Numbered from the stretch's first letter, positions 1-9,380 are shown. The stretch: 64,000 bases of DNA from Hahella sp. HNIBRBA332 (GCF_030719035.1 NZ_CP132203.1:620001-684000); one strand, 5' to 3'. The notes: a model not told the origin generated them from the sequence alone. Numbers and translations are program-made.

Positions 1-13
1 AGGTGAAAAAAAG

Positions 14-90
14 TGGTCGGGGTAGAGAGATTCGAACTCCCGACATCCTGCTCCCAAAGCAGGCGCGCTACCAGACTGCGCTATACCCCG
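14..90 (-). tRNA. tRNA-Pro (anticodon TGG)
   Basis: Read on the minus strand, the sequence folds as a tRNA. The acceptor stem starts CGGGGTA and ends with TACCCCG plus an encoded CCA. The D-arm has AGCGCAGTCTGG, the anticodon loop is TTTGGGA (anticodon TGG, proline) and the T-arm has GTTCGAATC. It lies 25 bp downstream of tRNA-Asn on the same strand and is probably co-transcribed with it. The cluster may continue beyond the left edge of the window. Confidence 0.95.
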
Positions 91-115
91 AATGATCTTT
101 ACGATCCGAAAAGAT

Positions 116-191
116 TGGCTCCCCGAGCTGGACTCGAACCAGCGACCCAATGATTAACAGTCATTTGCTCTACCAACTGAGCTATCGGGGA
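116..191 (-). tRNA. tRNA-Asn (anticodon GTT)
   Basis: The minus strand gives a 76-nt tRNA. The acceptor is TCCCCGA paired with TCGGGGA minus the discriminator, and CCA is encoded. It has a D-arm AGCTCAGTTGG, an anticodon loop with GTT (asparagine) and a T-arm GTTCGAGTC. It is the first gene of the tRNA pair and has a good sigma-70 promoter about 20 bp upstream. Confidence 0.95.
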
Positions 192-211
192 ACGTCATTT
201 TCGAGGCCGCA

Positions 212-240
212 ATAATAATGACATGGGACTATCTCGTCAA
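212..240 (-). promoter_or_regulatory. sigma-70 promoter of the tRNA-Asn/tRNA-Pro pair
   Basis: On the minus strand there is a -35 TTGACG, a 17-bp spacer and a -10 TATTAT. A GC-rich discriminator (TGCGGCCTCG) follows, the kind of sequence that makes stable-RNA promoters sensitive to ppGpp. It sits just upstream of the tRNA-Asn 5' end. Position and sequence were read directly; activity is inferred. Confidence 0.7.
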
Positions 241-302
241 CCTTTTCTATTATTAAAAAACGAAGGAAGTTGAAAAAAATTTTAAATCGGTGGGGAGAGG
301 CT

Positions 303-1226
303 ATGGAAATCAAGAAGCTGGCGGAGATTAAAAAGATATTGCTGGTAGTGGACCCGACCAAGGAAAGGCAGGAAGTCATTCCCCGAACGATTCGTCTCGC
401 CAAGGCGCTGGGCGCGGAAGTGGAGCTGATGGTGGCGGAATATCAACGGGCGTTGGAATCCAGTTACCCCTTCGACGCCAAGGCGCTCAGTTCGGCGAAA
501 GAAAGCTGTCTGGCCAGTCGTGAACGCTGGCTGGAAGTTTTTGCAGAACAGATGCGCGCCCACGGCATCGCAGTCACTCAGCATGTGCGCTGGGAGAAGC
601 CTCTTTATAAGGCGGTGGTGGAGCGTTGCCGTGAGACCCAAGCGCAACTGATTATTAAAGCCACTCATCATCACTCTATTCTGCAACGGGCGTTGTTCAC
701 CAACACGGACTGGCATTTGATACGGGACGCGGATGCGCCGATCTGGTTTGTGCGGGAAGAGCATCGCTGGGATGGTCATATTCAGGTGCTGGCGGCCGTG
801 GATCCGGTAGAGGCGGAGGGCTCCGTCAATAATCTGAATCCGCGCATCCTGGACATCGCCCATGAAATTTCCTGTCGTTTGCCCGCGGAGTTGAATGTCG
901 TGCACGCTTATGAGCCGATTCCTACCGGCATGTTGGTGGAATTCGACGCCATCGTCGCCGATTACGAAGAATATCGCGAGAAAGTGAAATCCAAGCACCA
1001 AAAGGCGCTGGATCGCCTGCTGGAGAGCTATGTTGAGTCAAGCACGCACGTATTTTTCGAAGAAGGTTCGCCGGAGAAAGTACTGCCCGCCTGCGTCAAT
1101 CAGCATGGACATGACTTGGTGGTCATGGGCGCGGTATCCCGTAGCGGCGTGGACCGCATTTTTATCGGCAGCACGGCGGAGCGTGTGCTGGATAATCTGG
1201 AGTGCGATGTGCTTGTGATCAAATAG
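303..1226 (+). CDS. uspE: universal stress protein, tandem-domain UspE type
   Basis: 307 residues in two Usp folds, roughly 10-150 and 160-305. Each fold begins with a hydrophobic beta strand followed by acidic residues (KKILLVVDP; QVLAAVDPV). The second ends in the G-x9-GST-type nucleotide-binding signature (VMGAVSRSGVDRIFIGSTAE), while the first has a degenerate version. That asymmetry is typical of UspE, a cytoplasmic stress and motility factor. I chose ATG 303 because GGGGAGAGG lies directly upstream; an in-frame TTG at 270 has worse spacing. The gene stands alone and converges on the chemoreceptor gene. The family is sure; the exact stress role in this organism is inferred. Confidence 0.88.
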   Translation: MEIKKLAEIKKILLVVDPTKERQEVIPRTIRLAKALGAEVELMVAEYQRALESSYPFDAKALSSAKESCLASRERWLEVFAEQMRAHGIAVTQHVRWEKPLYKAVVERCRETQAQLIIKATHHHSILQRALFTNTDWHLIRDADAPIWFVREEHRWDGHIQVLAAVDPVEAEGSVNNLNPRILDIAHEISCRLPAELNVVHAYEPIPTGMLVEFDAIVADYEEYREKVKSKHQKALDRLLESYVESSTHVFFEEGSPEKVLPACVNQHGHDLVVMGAVSRSGVDRIFIGSTAERVLDNLECDVLVIK

Positions 1227-1247
1227 CGGCGTCGGCCGGCGGCGCGG

Positions 1248-3197
1248 TTAACAAGTCTTGAAGCGGCCGACGTTTTCCTGCAACTGCGATGACAGTTGAT
1301 TAATGTTCTCACTGTTGGAGGAGGTGGTGTTCACCTGCCGCCAGCTTTCATCCAGCAACGCCTCCAAGGTTTGCATACTTTGCGCGATGCCTTCCGCGTG
1401 CTTGGCCTGCTCCTCTGTGGTTTTGGCTACTTGGTCGATCAGGTCGCTGGCTTCTGCAATGCCGCTGTTGGTTTGATCCACGGTTACCGCCAATGTGCTC
1501 ATCTGCGACACGCTGTTTTGCGTCATGCTGTTGCTCAGGTTGATCATCTTTTCCGTTTCTTCGGCGTCTTTTTGCAGGCCTTCCATGATTTCGCGGATTT
1601 CTTCGGTGGAATCCCGGGTGCGTAACGCCAGCTGTCTGACTTCATCCGCCACCACGGCGAAGCCGCGGCCATGCTCGCCGGCGCGGGCGGCTTCGATCGC
1701 TGCGTTCAGCGCGAGCAGGTTGGTTTGCTCTGCGATATTGTTGATGACCTGCAGCACTTCCGAGACTTTCTGGCTGCTGCTGGCCAGGCGTTGCATGGAG
1801 GCGTAAGAGGTCTCCATTTGCTGGGCCAGTCGGGACAGCGTGTCGGTATTGTTTTGCAGCAGGCGTTTTCCGTTATCCGACTGCGAGGCGATGGATTGGG
1901 CGATTTCCAGCAATTTGCCCGCCTGCTGCGCAATGTCCCGGAAACTGTGGGAGATCAGCTGGGTAGATTCGGAGACCGTGACGAATTCGGCTTTCTGTTG
2001 CTCCAGACAGTTTTCGCCCTGGTGAGCCACGTCCTGCAAGGATTCCGCTGATTGGCCCAGTTCCTGAGACTTGTCGTTGATGCTGATGCATATCTGCTGG
2101 ATGAGTTCGACGAAGCGATTGAAAGCCCGCGCAAGCCGGCCAAGCTCGTCCTGTCCCAGATAGGTCAGGCGCCGGGTGAGGTCGCCGCCGCCTTGGGCGA
2201 TGTCCTCCATGGTGGCGACCACATCTTTGATGGGTTTGCTGATCAGGCGCGACACCAAAGCGGTCAACACCGTGGAAATGACCAGGGTCACCACCAGGAA
2301 CAACAGCATCTTCACAATGTTGGAGTCCAGAGACTCTGCAATGTACCCGCTGACGCTGCGTAAATCGCTCCAGATGCTGGCTTGCTCCTCCGCCACGATA
2401 TTCAGCGTGTTATTGACGAGCGGGCGCAACTCGCTGTCCAGCAAGCTGTTTTGACTGCGGGCCACATCGAAGATGGTTTTGGCTTTGCTCTCAAACTGCT
2501 TCACCAGCCCGTCGATCTCACCGATCCATTTTTCATGTTCCGGCTTGCGCAGATGCTTCTTCAGATCGATCACTGCATTTTGCGCCCCGTATATTTCCAT
2601 CAGGAAGGCGTCGGTCTCGGTGGGGGAGCCGGTGCGCAGGAACGCATTCAGATTGATGAGGGCGGCTTGTATGTGATTGCTGACCAGGATGGTCCATTGG
2701 ATCAACACCTGGGCGCTGGAAGGGTCAAGCGTCACCCTGATGTTGTTGGATAACTCCAGGGTTTTCGGCACAAGGGTTTCCTGCACTGTGGCGATGCTGC
2801 TGCGCAGCTCGCGGTTTTTCGGCAGCAGGCTGTTGCGAAACAGATCGTCAATACGCAGGCTGGCGGTTTGCAGGGCGTCGGCGCTCTTCAGTTTGGTGAA
2901 ATTGGCGTCGGAGAAATACTCTTGCGCCTGAGCGCTGGCCTGGGTGTATTCCTCCAGTGTTTTATCGGCCGGCGTACGCAGGTATTGCTGTTGCAGGCTG
3001 GCGCGAGTGGACAGGTTGGCGCTGAGGTCGCTGGTCAGGCGCGCAGTCGGCTCGATGACGGTGGAGAAGTGGTTGGCGCGGGTGGTGATTTCTCGCAGTG
3101 ACGCGATCACCATCAGCGCATAGGCCAGCAACAGGATCAGTATCAGCGCCGGAACCAGACTCAACTTCAGCATCAATGGAAGATTCTGCAGACGCAT
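1248..3197 (-). CDS. methyl-accepting chemotaxis protein
   Basis: 649 residues with the classic chemoreceptor layout. TM1 is about residues 8-33, a helical periplasmic sensor about 35-295, TM2 about 297-319, a HAMP domain about 320-372 and a long cytoplasmic coiled coil after that. The signalling tip is intact: EQTNLLALNAAIEAARAGE near 490-508, then GRGFAVVADEVRQLA. No C-terminal CheR-binding pentapeptide is seen; it ends GRFKTC. The start ATG has GAGG 6 nt upstream. It lies 26 bp downstream of an exported protein of unknown function, probably in the same transcript, so that protein may feed it a signal (inference). The ligand is unknown. Confidence 0.93.
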   Translation of the reverse strand: MRLQNLPLMLKLSLVPALILILLLAYALMVIASLREITTRANHFSTVIEPTARLTSDLSANLSTRASLQQQYLRTPADKTLEEYTQASAQAQEYFSDANFTKLKSADALQTASLRIDDLFRNSLLPKNRELRSSIATVQETLVPKTLELSNNIRVTLDPSSAQVLIQWTILVSNHIQAALINLNAFLRTGSPTETDAFLMEIYGAQNAVIDLKKHLRKPEHEKWIGEIDGLVKQFESKAKTIFDVARSQNSLLDSELRPLVNNTLNIVAEEQASIWSDLRSVSGYIAESLDSNIVKMLLFLVVTLVISTVLTALVSRLISKPIKDVVATMEDIAQGGGDLTRRLTYLGQDELGRLARAFNRFVELIQQICISINDKSQELGQSAESLQDVAHQGENCLEQQKAEFVTVSESTQLISHSFRDIAQQAGKLLEIAQSIASQSDNGKRLLQNNTDTLSRLAQQMETSYASMQRLASSSQKVSEVLQVINNIAEQTNLLALNAAIEAARAGEHGRGFAVVADEVRQLALRTRDSTEEIREIMEGLQKDAEETEKMINLSNSMTQNSVSQMSTLAVTVDQTNSGIAEASDLIDQVAKTTEEQAKHAEGIAQSMQTLEALLDESWRQVNTTSSNSENINQLSSQLQENVGRFKTC

Positions 3198-3223
3198 TCC
3201 GCACCTCAGTAGTTACATCGCTG

Positions 3224-4144
3224 TTAGCCTGCCGGGGGCATGTCGCTCAGCAGGCTTATCAGCAAATCATGGATTTTTTTCGCTTGCGCATACAGGCTGT
3301 TCAGGGAGGCGTTGGCCTCTCCCGAGGGCGCCGGGCTGCGCTGCTCGATATTGAGGCCGGCTTTCATACGGTGGATCTCCGCCAGCACGCTGCGTGCGCC
3401 GTCGTAAGCATCCAGCACGGTCAAGGCGCCGCTGGGGATGGCTTCCGGACTGGTAGGCTCCACCTCCAGGTTGCGTTGCAGCCTGCCAAGCAAGTGGTAG
3501 TTCTGGTATAGCGCTAGCATCACGTCGCGGATGCTTTTATCGCTGTACTGGTTCTTCTGCGGCTCGGTAAATTTGAGGTTCAGCGCCCGGGCCAATAGCC
3601 TTAGCTCATCTTCGATCAACTTGAATTGCTTTTGCGTATCGCCGATATCCGGCGGAGGCGCCAGTACGGACAACACATTGGTGAGCTTCCATAAGCTTTG
3701 GTAAACGTCGGCCCCGGACTTGCCCAAAGGGCGCTCAAACTCTGCTTCCGTACTGATGGACTTGGCTTCCAGAATGGCGTTGAGGCCCTGATCCGCTTGC
3801 TCCAACAGATCGTACACGTCTTTAGGTCTGAAAATTTGGAAAGGGAGCTGCTTATCTTCGATGGGTGGCAGGTTATTCAGGGTCATCAACTGACGGATTT
3901 GCGCATAGGCGTCCAGCGCCTTCGCATAAACCTGATTGGGCAACTTGTCCTGAAATACCGGCGCGTCAGATTCATCAACAGATTTGTTCTGTGCGGCGAT
4001 CAGGCGCTGGGCCTTCATCTGCATCTGTTCGCTGATCTGGAATACGTTGTTGTTATTGATTATCGCCGCGCCGACATGGCCGCTGAGCGCCCACGCCGCC
4101 AGCAGATACAACAACCATCCCGGTCGAATCCGCGGGATCACCAT
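3224..4144 (-). CDS. exported protein of unknown function next to a chemoreceptor
   Basis: 306 residues that I cannot assign to a named family. The N-terminus looks like a signal peptide: RIRPGW, a hydrophobic run LLYLLAAWALSGHVG and a probable cleavage near AAI. The mature part is mostly alpha-helical and polar, with no membrane segment, cysteine cluster or enzyme motif, so a periplasmic helical protein is likely. GAGG lies 8 nt before the ATG. It sits 75 bp downstream of tesA and 26 bp upstream of the chemoreceptor gene, all on one strand. A periplasmic binding or adaptor role for the receptor is possible but is only a guess from position. Confidence 0.7.
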   Translation of the reverse strand: MVIPRIRPGWLLYLLAAWALSGHVGAAIINNNNVFQISEQMQMKAQRLIAAQNKSVDESDAPVFQDKLPNQVYAKALDAYAQIRQLMTLNNLPPIEDKQLPFQIFRPKDVYDLLEQADQGLNAILEAKSISTEAEFERPLGKSGADVYQSLWKLTNVLSVLAPPPDIGDTQKQFKLIEDELRLLARALNLKFTEPQKNQYSDKSIRDVMLALYQNYHLLGRLQRNLEVEPTSPEAIPSGALTVLDAYDGARSVLAEIHRMKAGLNIEQRSPAPSGEANASLNSLYAQAKKIHDLLISLLSDMPPAG

Positions 4145-4219
4145 ATAGCCGGCCTCAATAGTATGACTTACTTTAAGACTAGCAATAGCTATAAAGAGTG
4201 CAAATAAGCGTCGCTTGGA

Positions 4220-4894
4220 TCAATGACTTAGCAGAGAGTTTAAATGCGGCAGCACATTCTCAACCAGTTGCGGCTGGCCTTTGGCGTTGGGGTGAATGCC
4301 GTCGGATTGCATTAAGCTGGGATCAAGCGCGACGTTATCCAGAAGGAAGGGCACTAACGTGACTTTTTGTTCACTGGCCAGGTCCTGGTAGATCTGATGG
4401 AATCCTTCAGCATAGGCCGGTCCATAGTTGGGCGGAATGCGCATGCCGATCAGAATGGCCTTTGCGCCGGCGTCCGTGATGCTTTCCAGCATGGCCGCCA
4501 GATTGTTTTTAATGATGTTGAGGGGAAAACCACGCAAGCCGTCGTTACCGCCCAGCTCCAGCAGGACGATATCCGGTTTGTGCTCTTTCAATAACGCTGA
4601 CAGGCGGGCGCGGCCGCCGCCGGTGGTCTCGCCGGAAATGCTGGCGTTGATCAACGAGAGGTTGGGGTAGGTGGTGCGAAGCTCGTTTTCCATCAGCGTG
4701 ATCCAGCCGGACTCCAGCGGGATGCCGTAAGCGGCGCTGAGACTGTCCCCCAGAACGACGATTTTTACTGGCTGCGATTTATCTGTGACAGCCTGTGTGA
4801 TAGGGCTTACCATCAGACAGCAGAGCGCAAACAGAGTCCAGATGGACTTGATGACATGACGTTGAAACAGATTGAGGAATGAGGTTGCTAGCAT
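4220..4894 (-). CDS. tesA: GDSL arylesterase / acyl-CoA thioesterase I (TesA)
   Basis: 224-residue periplasmic SGNH hydrolase that cleaves thioesters, aryl esters and lysophospholipids. All blocks are present: GDSL with Ser51 (VVLGDSLSAAYG), block II Gly with GETTGGG near 88-94, block III GGND with Asn117, and block V DGIHP with Asp198 and His201. The first about 35 residues form a signal peptide with hydrophobic core IWTLFALCCLMVS. The only start that keeps the signal peptide is ATG 4894. Its complement is the same CATG that starts the divergent ABC gene, and it has no clear Shine-Dalgarno. The tesA/ybbA/ybbP arrangement is common in gammaproteobacteria. Confidence 0.93.
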   Translation of the reverse strand: MLATSFLNLFQRHVIKSIWTLFALCCLMVSPITQAVTDKSQPVKIVVLGDSLSAAYGIPLESGWITLMENELRTTYPNLSLINASISGETTGGGRARLSALLKEHKPDIVLLELGGNDGLRGFPLNIIKNNLAAMLESITDAGAKAILIGMRIPPNYGPAYAEGFHQIYQDLASEQKVTLVPFLLDNVALDPSLMQSDGIHPNAKGQPQLVENVLPHLNSLLSH

Positions 4895-5570
4895 GACTTT
4901 GGTTGATGTGCTTGAGGTTAAATCGCTGACGAAAAGTGTCTCCAATGGTAGCGGTCGTCTGGACATATTGAAAGGCGTCAATTTGCAAATCAAGGTGGGA
5001 GAGTCTTTGGCGATTATCGGACGCTCCGGGTCAGGCAAGACCACACTGCTTAGCATCATGGCGGGCCTTGATCTGCCGTCGGCCGGTCAGGTGTGTATGC
5101 TGGGCAAGGACCTGGCGCAACTGGACGAAGATGGCCGCGCCGCAATCAGGGCTCAGCATGTCGGTTTCGTTTTTCAGTCCTTTCAGCTCATTCCCACCAT
5201 GACCGCATTGGAAAATGTGATGTTGCCGCTGGATCTCGCTGGGGTGGCCGACAGCCGGGAGCGGGCGCGTCAGTGGCTGGATCGGGTAGGACTGCTGGAG
5301 CGGGAAGGACATTATCCACGCCAATTGTCTGGAGGCGAGCAACAACGGGTTGCGGTGGCCAGGGCTTTCGCCACGGAGCCGGATATTCTTTTTGCGGATG
5401 AGCCTACTGGAAATCTGGACCTGCAAACCGGGCAGCATATCATGGATTTACTGTTCGACCTGAACAAGCAGCATTCGACGACATTGATTCTGGTCACCCA
5501 TGATCGCGAGCTGGCCGGTCGCTGTGGGCGTTCTCTGGCGCTGGATCAAGGCGTTCTGGAGGCTGCGTAA
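4893..5570 (+). CDS. ybbA: ABC transporter ATP-binding protein, YbbA type
   Basis: 225-residue ATPase of the LolD/MacB-like class. Walker A GRSGSGKT is at 43-50, the Q-loop is in FVFQSFQLIP near 93-101, the signature LSGGE at 145-149, Walker B ILFADEP near 165-171 and the switch His in LVTHD. It pairs with the following large permease, whose ATG overlaps this stop (TAATG). GAGG stands 8 nt before ATG 4893. The start codon overlaps the start of tesA on the other strand. Such YbbA/YbbP systems are thought to extract or export hydrophobic substrates from the inner membrane; the substrate is not known. Confidence 0.92.
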   Translation: MTLVDVLEVKSLTKSVSNGSGRLDILKGVNLQIKVGESLAIIGRSGSGKTTLLSIMAGLDLPSAGQVCMLGKDLAQLDEDGRAAIRAQHVGFVFQSFQLIPTMTALENVMLPLDLAGVADSRERARQWLDRVGLLEREGHYPRQLSGGEQQRVAVARAFATEPDILFADEPTGNLDLQTGQHIMDLLFDLNKQHSTTLILVTHDRELAGRCGRSLALDQGVLEAA

Positions 5571-8089
5571 TGACAGGTTCTACGCGACCGCTGCAACTCT
5601 GGCTGAGAGAGTGGCGACAACCTTCATTCCGTTTGTTATGGCTTGCGTTGTTTGTCGCCGTGCTGACGGTGGCGTCTATCACTGCATTTACCGGGCGTTT
5701 GAAAGCTGTTTTCGATGATGGCGCTTCTCGCTTCCTGGGCGGAGATCAGGTGATTGAGAGCTCCGGCGATCTTTCCGACGCATGGGTGACTGAGGCGCAA
5801 CAGTTGGGCTTGGAGACGGCGTTTACGCTGGAGTTCTCCACCATGTTGAACCGCGGCGATCAGTTTCAATTGGTTGCGGTCAAAGCGGTGGATGAGGGTT
5901 ACCCGCTAAAAGGCGAAGTGGGTGTGGTGACTCAGACGGGCGCTTCCACGCAGATTGTGCGACAGGGCCCGGCGCAAGGTGAAGTCTGGCTGGCGCCAAG
6001 GCTTTTCTCCCTGTTGGGCGTGCAGTTGGGAGATGCTGTCAGCATTGGGCGTAAGCAGTTAAAAGTGACAGGGTTGCTGGCGAAGGAGCCGGATCCCTCT
6101 TTTTCCTTTATAAATGTGGCCCCCCGCGTTTTGATGAACTACGAGGATGTAGCCGCTACCGCGGTGGCGCAGCCAGGAAGCCGATTGAAATATCGCCTGC
6201 TGCTGGCTGGCGAAGAGGCGCGACTGGAGCAGTTCAATGCTGACATCGCGCCATCGCTGACGGCCTCTGAGCGCATCGTCTCGGCGAAAGACGGTCGTCC
6301 AGCGGTCTCGCGGGCGATAGAACGGGCTGAGCGCTATCTATTATTGGGTGGCGTACTGGGCGTGTTGCTGGCGGCGGTGGCGCTCACCGTCACAGCGCAG
6401 TATTACGCCCAGCAACAGAAGGATACGGTGGCGCTGCTGAAAACACTGGGCTGCCGCAGTGGTCAGTTACGCATGCGCTTCGCGTCATTGCTGTTGATTT
6501 CCGCCGTCACCGCGTCGATTTTGGGATTAGGATGCGGGCTGCTATTTGAGCAATGGGCGGTGTGGGCCATGGGCGACATGCTGCCGCCTCTGCAAACATC
6601 TCTGCCTCTGAACTGGATCTGGCTGCCGCTGTTGACGTTGGCGATTGTACTGGCGGCGTTCGCCTGGCCGGTGTTTCGGGCCCTGGCCAAACAGCCGCCT
6701 ATGTTTATTCTGCGGCAGGCGGCGGCCAATGCGGACTTTCAGCGCATGCTTGGGTTCTCCAAGTCGCGCATGCTGTCCGCCCTGATTGGTTTTGCGGCGT
6801 TACTGATGGTATACAGCGGCGAATTAACAATCGTCGCCGCGGTGTTGATCGGGCTGGCGGCGATGATCGCTGTGGCGGCCTGGCTCATGAAGATGTGGGT
6901 GAAGCTGCGTCCGCCGCGCCGCACGGTCACTCCCGGCGCGCTACGGGCAGGCGCTGATCAGTTGAAGCGCCGCCCCTGGTCCACGGTGCCGCATGTATTG
7001 GCGTTGGGTAGCGCCTGGGCTTTGTTGTTGACCTTGTTTCTGGTGCGGACGGAGCTGGTGGACAACTGGCGGGCGCAAATCCCTGAAAATGCGCCCAATC
7101 ACTTCTTTATCAACATCGCTCCTTATGAAGTGGAGCCGATGCGGACCTTGTTCGAGCAGAACCATATTGCCGCGGCGCCGTTGTATCCCATGGTGCGCGG
7201 ACGACTGACCCACATCAACGGCGAACCCGTGCGGACGGTGGTCAGCAAGGAGCGGGAAGTCGGCGCCTTGAATCGGGAGCTCAATCTAACCTGGATGGCG
7301 GACCTGCCGGAAGATAACCGAATCCTGAGCGGTACCTGGTGGGATGGGGCGTTGAGCGCGCAAGGCGGCGTCTCTGGGGTGTCCATAGAAAGCCAGTTGG
7401 CGCAGCGTCTCGACGTGAAGCTGGGGGATTCTCTCACCTTTCAGATTGGCGGTGCTGCACTGGAGTCGAAAGTGCAGAGCATTCGCAGCGTGCAGTGGGA
7501 CAGCCTTAAGCCCAATTTCTACATGGCTTTCGCGCCCGGCGCCCTGGATGGTTTCGCCGCCACCTATCTGACCAGCGCTTACCTGGGCGATAACAAAACC
7601 GAGATGGTGAATCAGGTCAATCGTCAGTTTCCTACGGTATCGGTGTTGGAGCTGGATCAGTTTGTGGTGAAAGTGCGGGAAGTGATCGCGCAAGTGTCGC
7701 TGGCGATCGAGGCGTTGCTGGCGCTGATTTTCGCGGCGGCGCTACTGGTGGTGGCGTCGTTACTGGCGCGCGAAGCTCCGTCGCGACGTGCGGAGACGGC
7801 GTTGTTTCGGGCGCTGGGCGCACACCGGCGTGTCGTGATTGGCGCGACAGTAGGAGAATTCAGCCTGATCGGCGCCTTTGCTGGCGTTATGGGTGTTATC
7901 GTGGCGGAGAGTGTGGCGGGATTTCTGCAGTATCGCTTATTCGAGCTGCCTTTTAGTCTGCACTGGGAGTTGTGGTTGCTGGCGCCGTTTATCAGCGCCG
8001 CTGCGACGGCGGCGTATGCCTACTGGCGTTTACGGGGCGCTCTGCTGGCTCCGCCTCATGCGACGTTGCAATCCGGCTTCGTGGAGTAG
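5570..8089 (+). CDS. ybbP: ABC transporter permease, FtsX-like, YbbP type
   Basis: 839-residue inner-membrane partner of the preceding ATPase. A first TM near 25-45 (FRLLWLALFVAVLTVASIT) is followed by a periplasmic domain. An FtsX-type TM block covers about 260-375, a second TM group and periplasmic domain follow, and a C-terminal FtsX block covers about 705-825 (IEALLALIFAAALLVVASLLA; FSLIGAFAGVMGVIVAESVAGF). This double FtsX layout fits the mechanotransmission permease family (MacB/LolCE-like). The start overlaps the ATPase stop by one base, indicating translational coupling. Ten bases separate it from the next gene, so the operon may run on to 10321. Confidence 0.92.
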   Translation: MTGSTRPLQLWLREWRQPSFRLLWLALFVAVLTVASITAFTGRLKAVFDDGASRFLGGDQVIESSGDLSDAWVTEAQQLGLETAFTLEFSTMLNRGDQFQLVAVKAVDEGYPLKGEVGVVTQTGASTQIVRQGPAQGEVWLAPRLFSLLGVQLGDAVSIGRKQLKVTGLLAKEPDPSFSFINVAPRVLMNYEDVAATAVAQPGSRLKYRLLLAGEEARLEQFNADIAPSLTASERIVSAKDGRPAVSRAIERAERYLLLGGVLGVLLAAVALTVTAQYYAQQQKDTVALLKTLGCRSGQLRMRFASLLLISAVTASILGLGCGLLFEQWAVWAMGDMLPPLQTSLPLNWIWLPLLTLAIVLAAFAWPVFRALAKQPPMFILRQAAANADFQRMLGFSKSRMLSALIGFAALLMVYSGELTIVAAVLIGLAAMIAVAAWLMKMWVKLRPPRRTVTPGALRAGADQLKRRPWSTVPHVLALGSAWALLLTLFLVRTELVDNWRAQIPENAPNHFFINIAPYEVEPMRTLFEQNHIAAAPLYPMVRGRLTHINGEPVRTVVSKEREVGALNRELNLTWMADLPEDNRILSGTWWDGALSAQGGVSGVSIESQLAQRLDVKLGDSLTFQIGGAALESKVQSIRSVQWDSLKPNFYMAFAPGALDGFAATYLTSAYLGDNKTEMVNQVNRQFPTVSVLELDQFVVKVREVIAQVSLAIEALLALIFAAALLVVASLLAREAPSRRAETALFRALGAHRRVVIGATVGEFSLIGAFAGVMGVIVAESVAGFLQYRLFELPFSLHWELWLLAPFISAAATAAYAYWRLRGALLAPPHATLQSGFVE

Positions 8090-8099
8090 GCTGGCGTAA

Positions 8100-9380
8100 A
8101 TGGCGGAGGCGGTTACACAGGCATACAGGCCCGGTAAGGCGGCAGTCAAATACCTGCGCGATTATGCGGAAGCGGAAAGTCGCGGAATTGAGGGTATCGA
8201 GGGGCGCTGGCGCAGTGTCTTGGTCATTCCGGCATTTGCAGAAGATTATGAAGGGCTTAAGCATGTGACTGCAGCCCTGACCAATGCTGATTGCCTGCAA
8301 ATCTGGGTGATAAACGCGCCTATGTCGGCGGAGGCGGACGCATTGGCTGCGACCCGGGCGTGTCTGCGGCAAGCGCAAAGCCAAGGCCGCACCTTATGGC
8401 GTCATGGCAATATGCAGCTACAGGAGATCGGTGGCTCAGCGGTTCTGCTGGTGGACAGGTGCGCGCCTGACGTTCTGATTCCCAAAGAGCTGGGGGTAGG
8501 GCTGGCTCGTAAAATAGGCGGCGACATTGCCCTGGCTTTGCTCGCTGGCGGCAATCTGCAAGCCTCCTGGATTCACTTCACCGACGCTGACGCCGAACTT
8601 CCTGCTGATTACTTCGATCAAGCGAGCCTGGCTGGCGACGGCGTGGCGCTGGTTTACCCGTTTCGCCATCGTGGCGAAGGCGACGCCAGGCAGCAGCGAC
8701 TGATGCAACTTTATGACAGCAAGTTGCGCTGTTATGTGGCGGGCTTGCAGGCGTCGGGATCTCCCTATGCGTTTCATACTGTTGGCAGCACGTTGGCCTG
8801 TCGCGCGGACGCCTACGCCATGGTGCGAGGAATGCCTTTGCGGGCGGCGGCGGAAGACTTTTATCTGCTTAACAAGCTCGCCAAGCTAGGCTCCGTTGTG
8901 CAGCTAAAAGGCGAGGCGATCGTGTTAAGCGGGCGGCTGAGTAGCCGGGTTCCCTTTGGAACCGGCCCGGCGTTGCAAAAGGCGCTGGAAGGCGATGGGG
9001 CTGTGGCTTTCTACCACCCGGCGACCTACCCGTGTTTGCGCATTCTTCTGCAATCAGTGGCGACGCTATGGCGTCTTCGAGAGCAGCCGGAAGCGGCGGT
9101 GGCTAAGCTCGCCTCGGAGCTGAGCGGGTATACTGGACGCGAGGATTTAGCCAACCGCGCTCTGGACGTGTTCGCCATCGCAGGAGCTGTGCGCCGTTTT
9201 GCTGCGCAATCCTCCACGGAGCAAGCCTTCTGTCGCCACTTTCACTGCTGGTTCGACGGTTTTCAGACACTTAAATGGATACACTGGTGGCGGGATAATC
9301 TGTATCCCAGTATCTACTGTGATCATGAAGAACAAATACGCGCTTTGATGAACGATATAGAGGATAAGGACGAAGTATGA
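8100..9380 (+). CDS. glycosyltransferase family 2-like protein
   Basis: 426 residues without membrane segments. The N-terminal half looks like a GT-A fold: SVLVIPAFAEDYEGL resembles the opening strand of family 2 transferases, and WIHFTDADAELPADYF near 159-174 carries a DxD-type metal and nucleotide-sugar site. A later AAAEDFYLLNKLAKLG resembles the catalytic ED region. The C-terminal part is not recognised. It sits 10 bp after the permease gene, and the next gene's ATG overlaps its stop (ATGA), so it is probably co-translated with the hydrolase. Donor and acceptor are unknown. The assignment rests on short motifs and should be read as GT2-like. Confidence 0.7.
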   Translation: MAEAVTQAYRPGKAAVKYLRDYAEAESRGIEGIEGRWRSVLVIPAFAEDYEGLKHVTAALTNADCLQIWVINAPMSAEADALAATRACLRQAQSQGRTLWRHGNMQLQEIGGSAVLLVDRCAPDVLIPKELGVGLARKIGGDIALALLAGGNLQASWIHFTDADAELPADYFDQASLAGDGVALVYPFRHRGEGDARQQRLMQLYDSKLRCYVAGLQASGSPYAFHTVGSTLACRADAYAMVRGMPLRAAAEDFYLLNKLAKLGSVVQLKGEAIVLSGRLSSRVPFGTGPALQKALEGDGAVAFYHPATYPCLRILLQSVATLWRLREQPEAAVAKLASELSGYTGREDLANRALDVFAIAGAVRRFAAQSSTEQAFCRHFHCWFDGFQTLKWIHWWRDNLYPSIYCDHEEQIRALMNDIEDKDEV

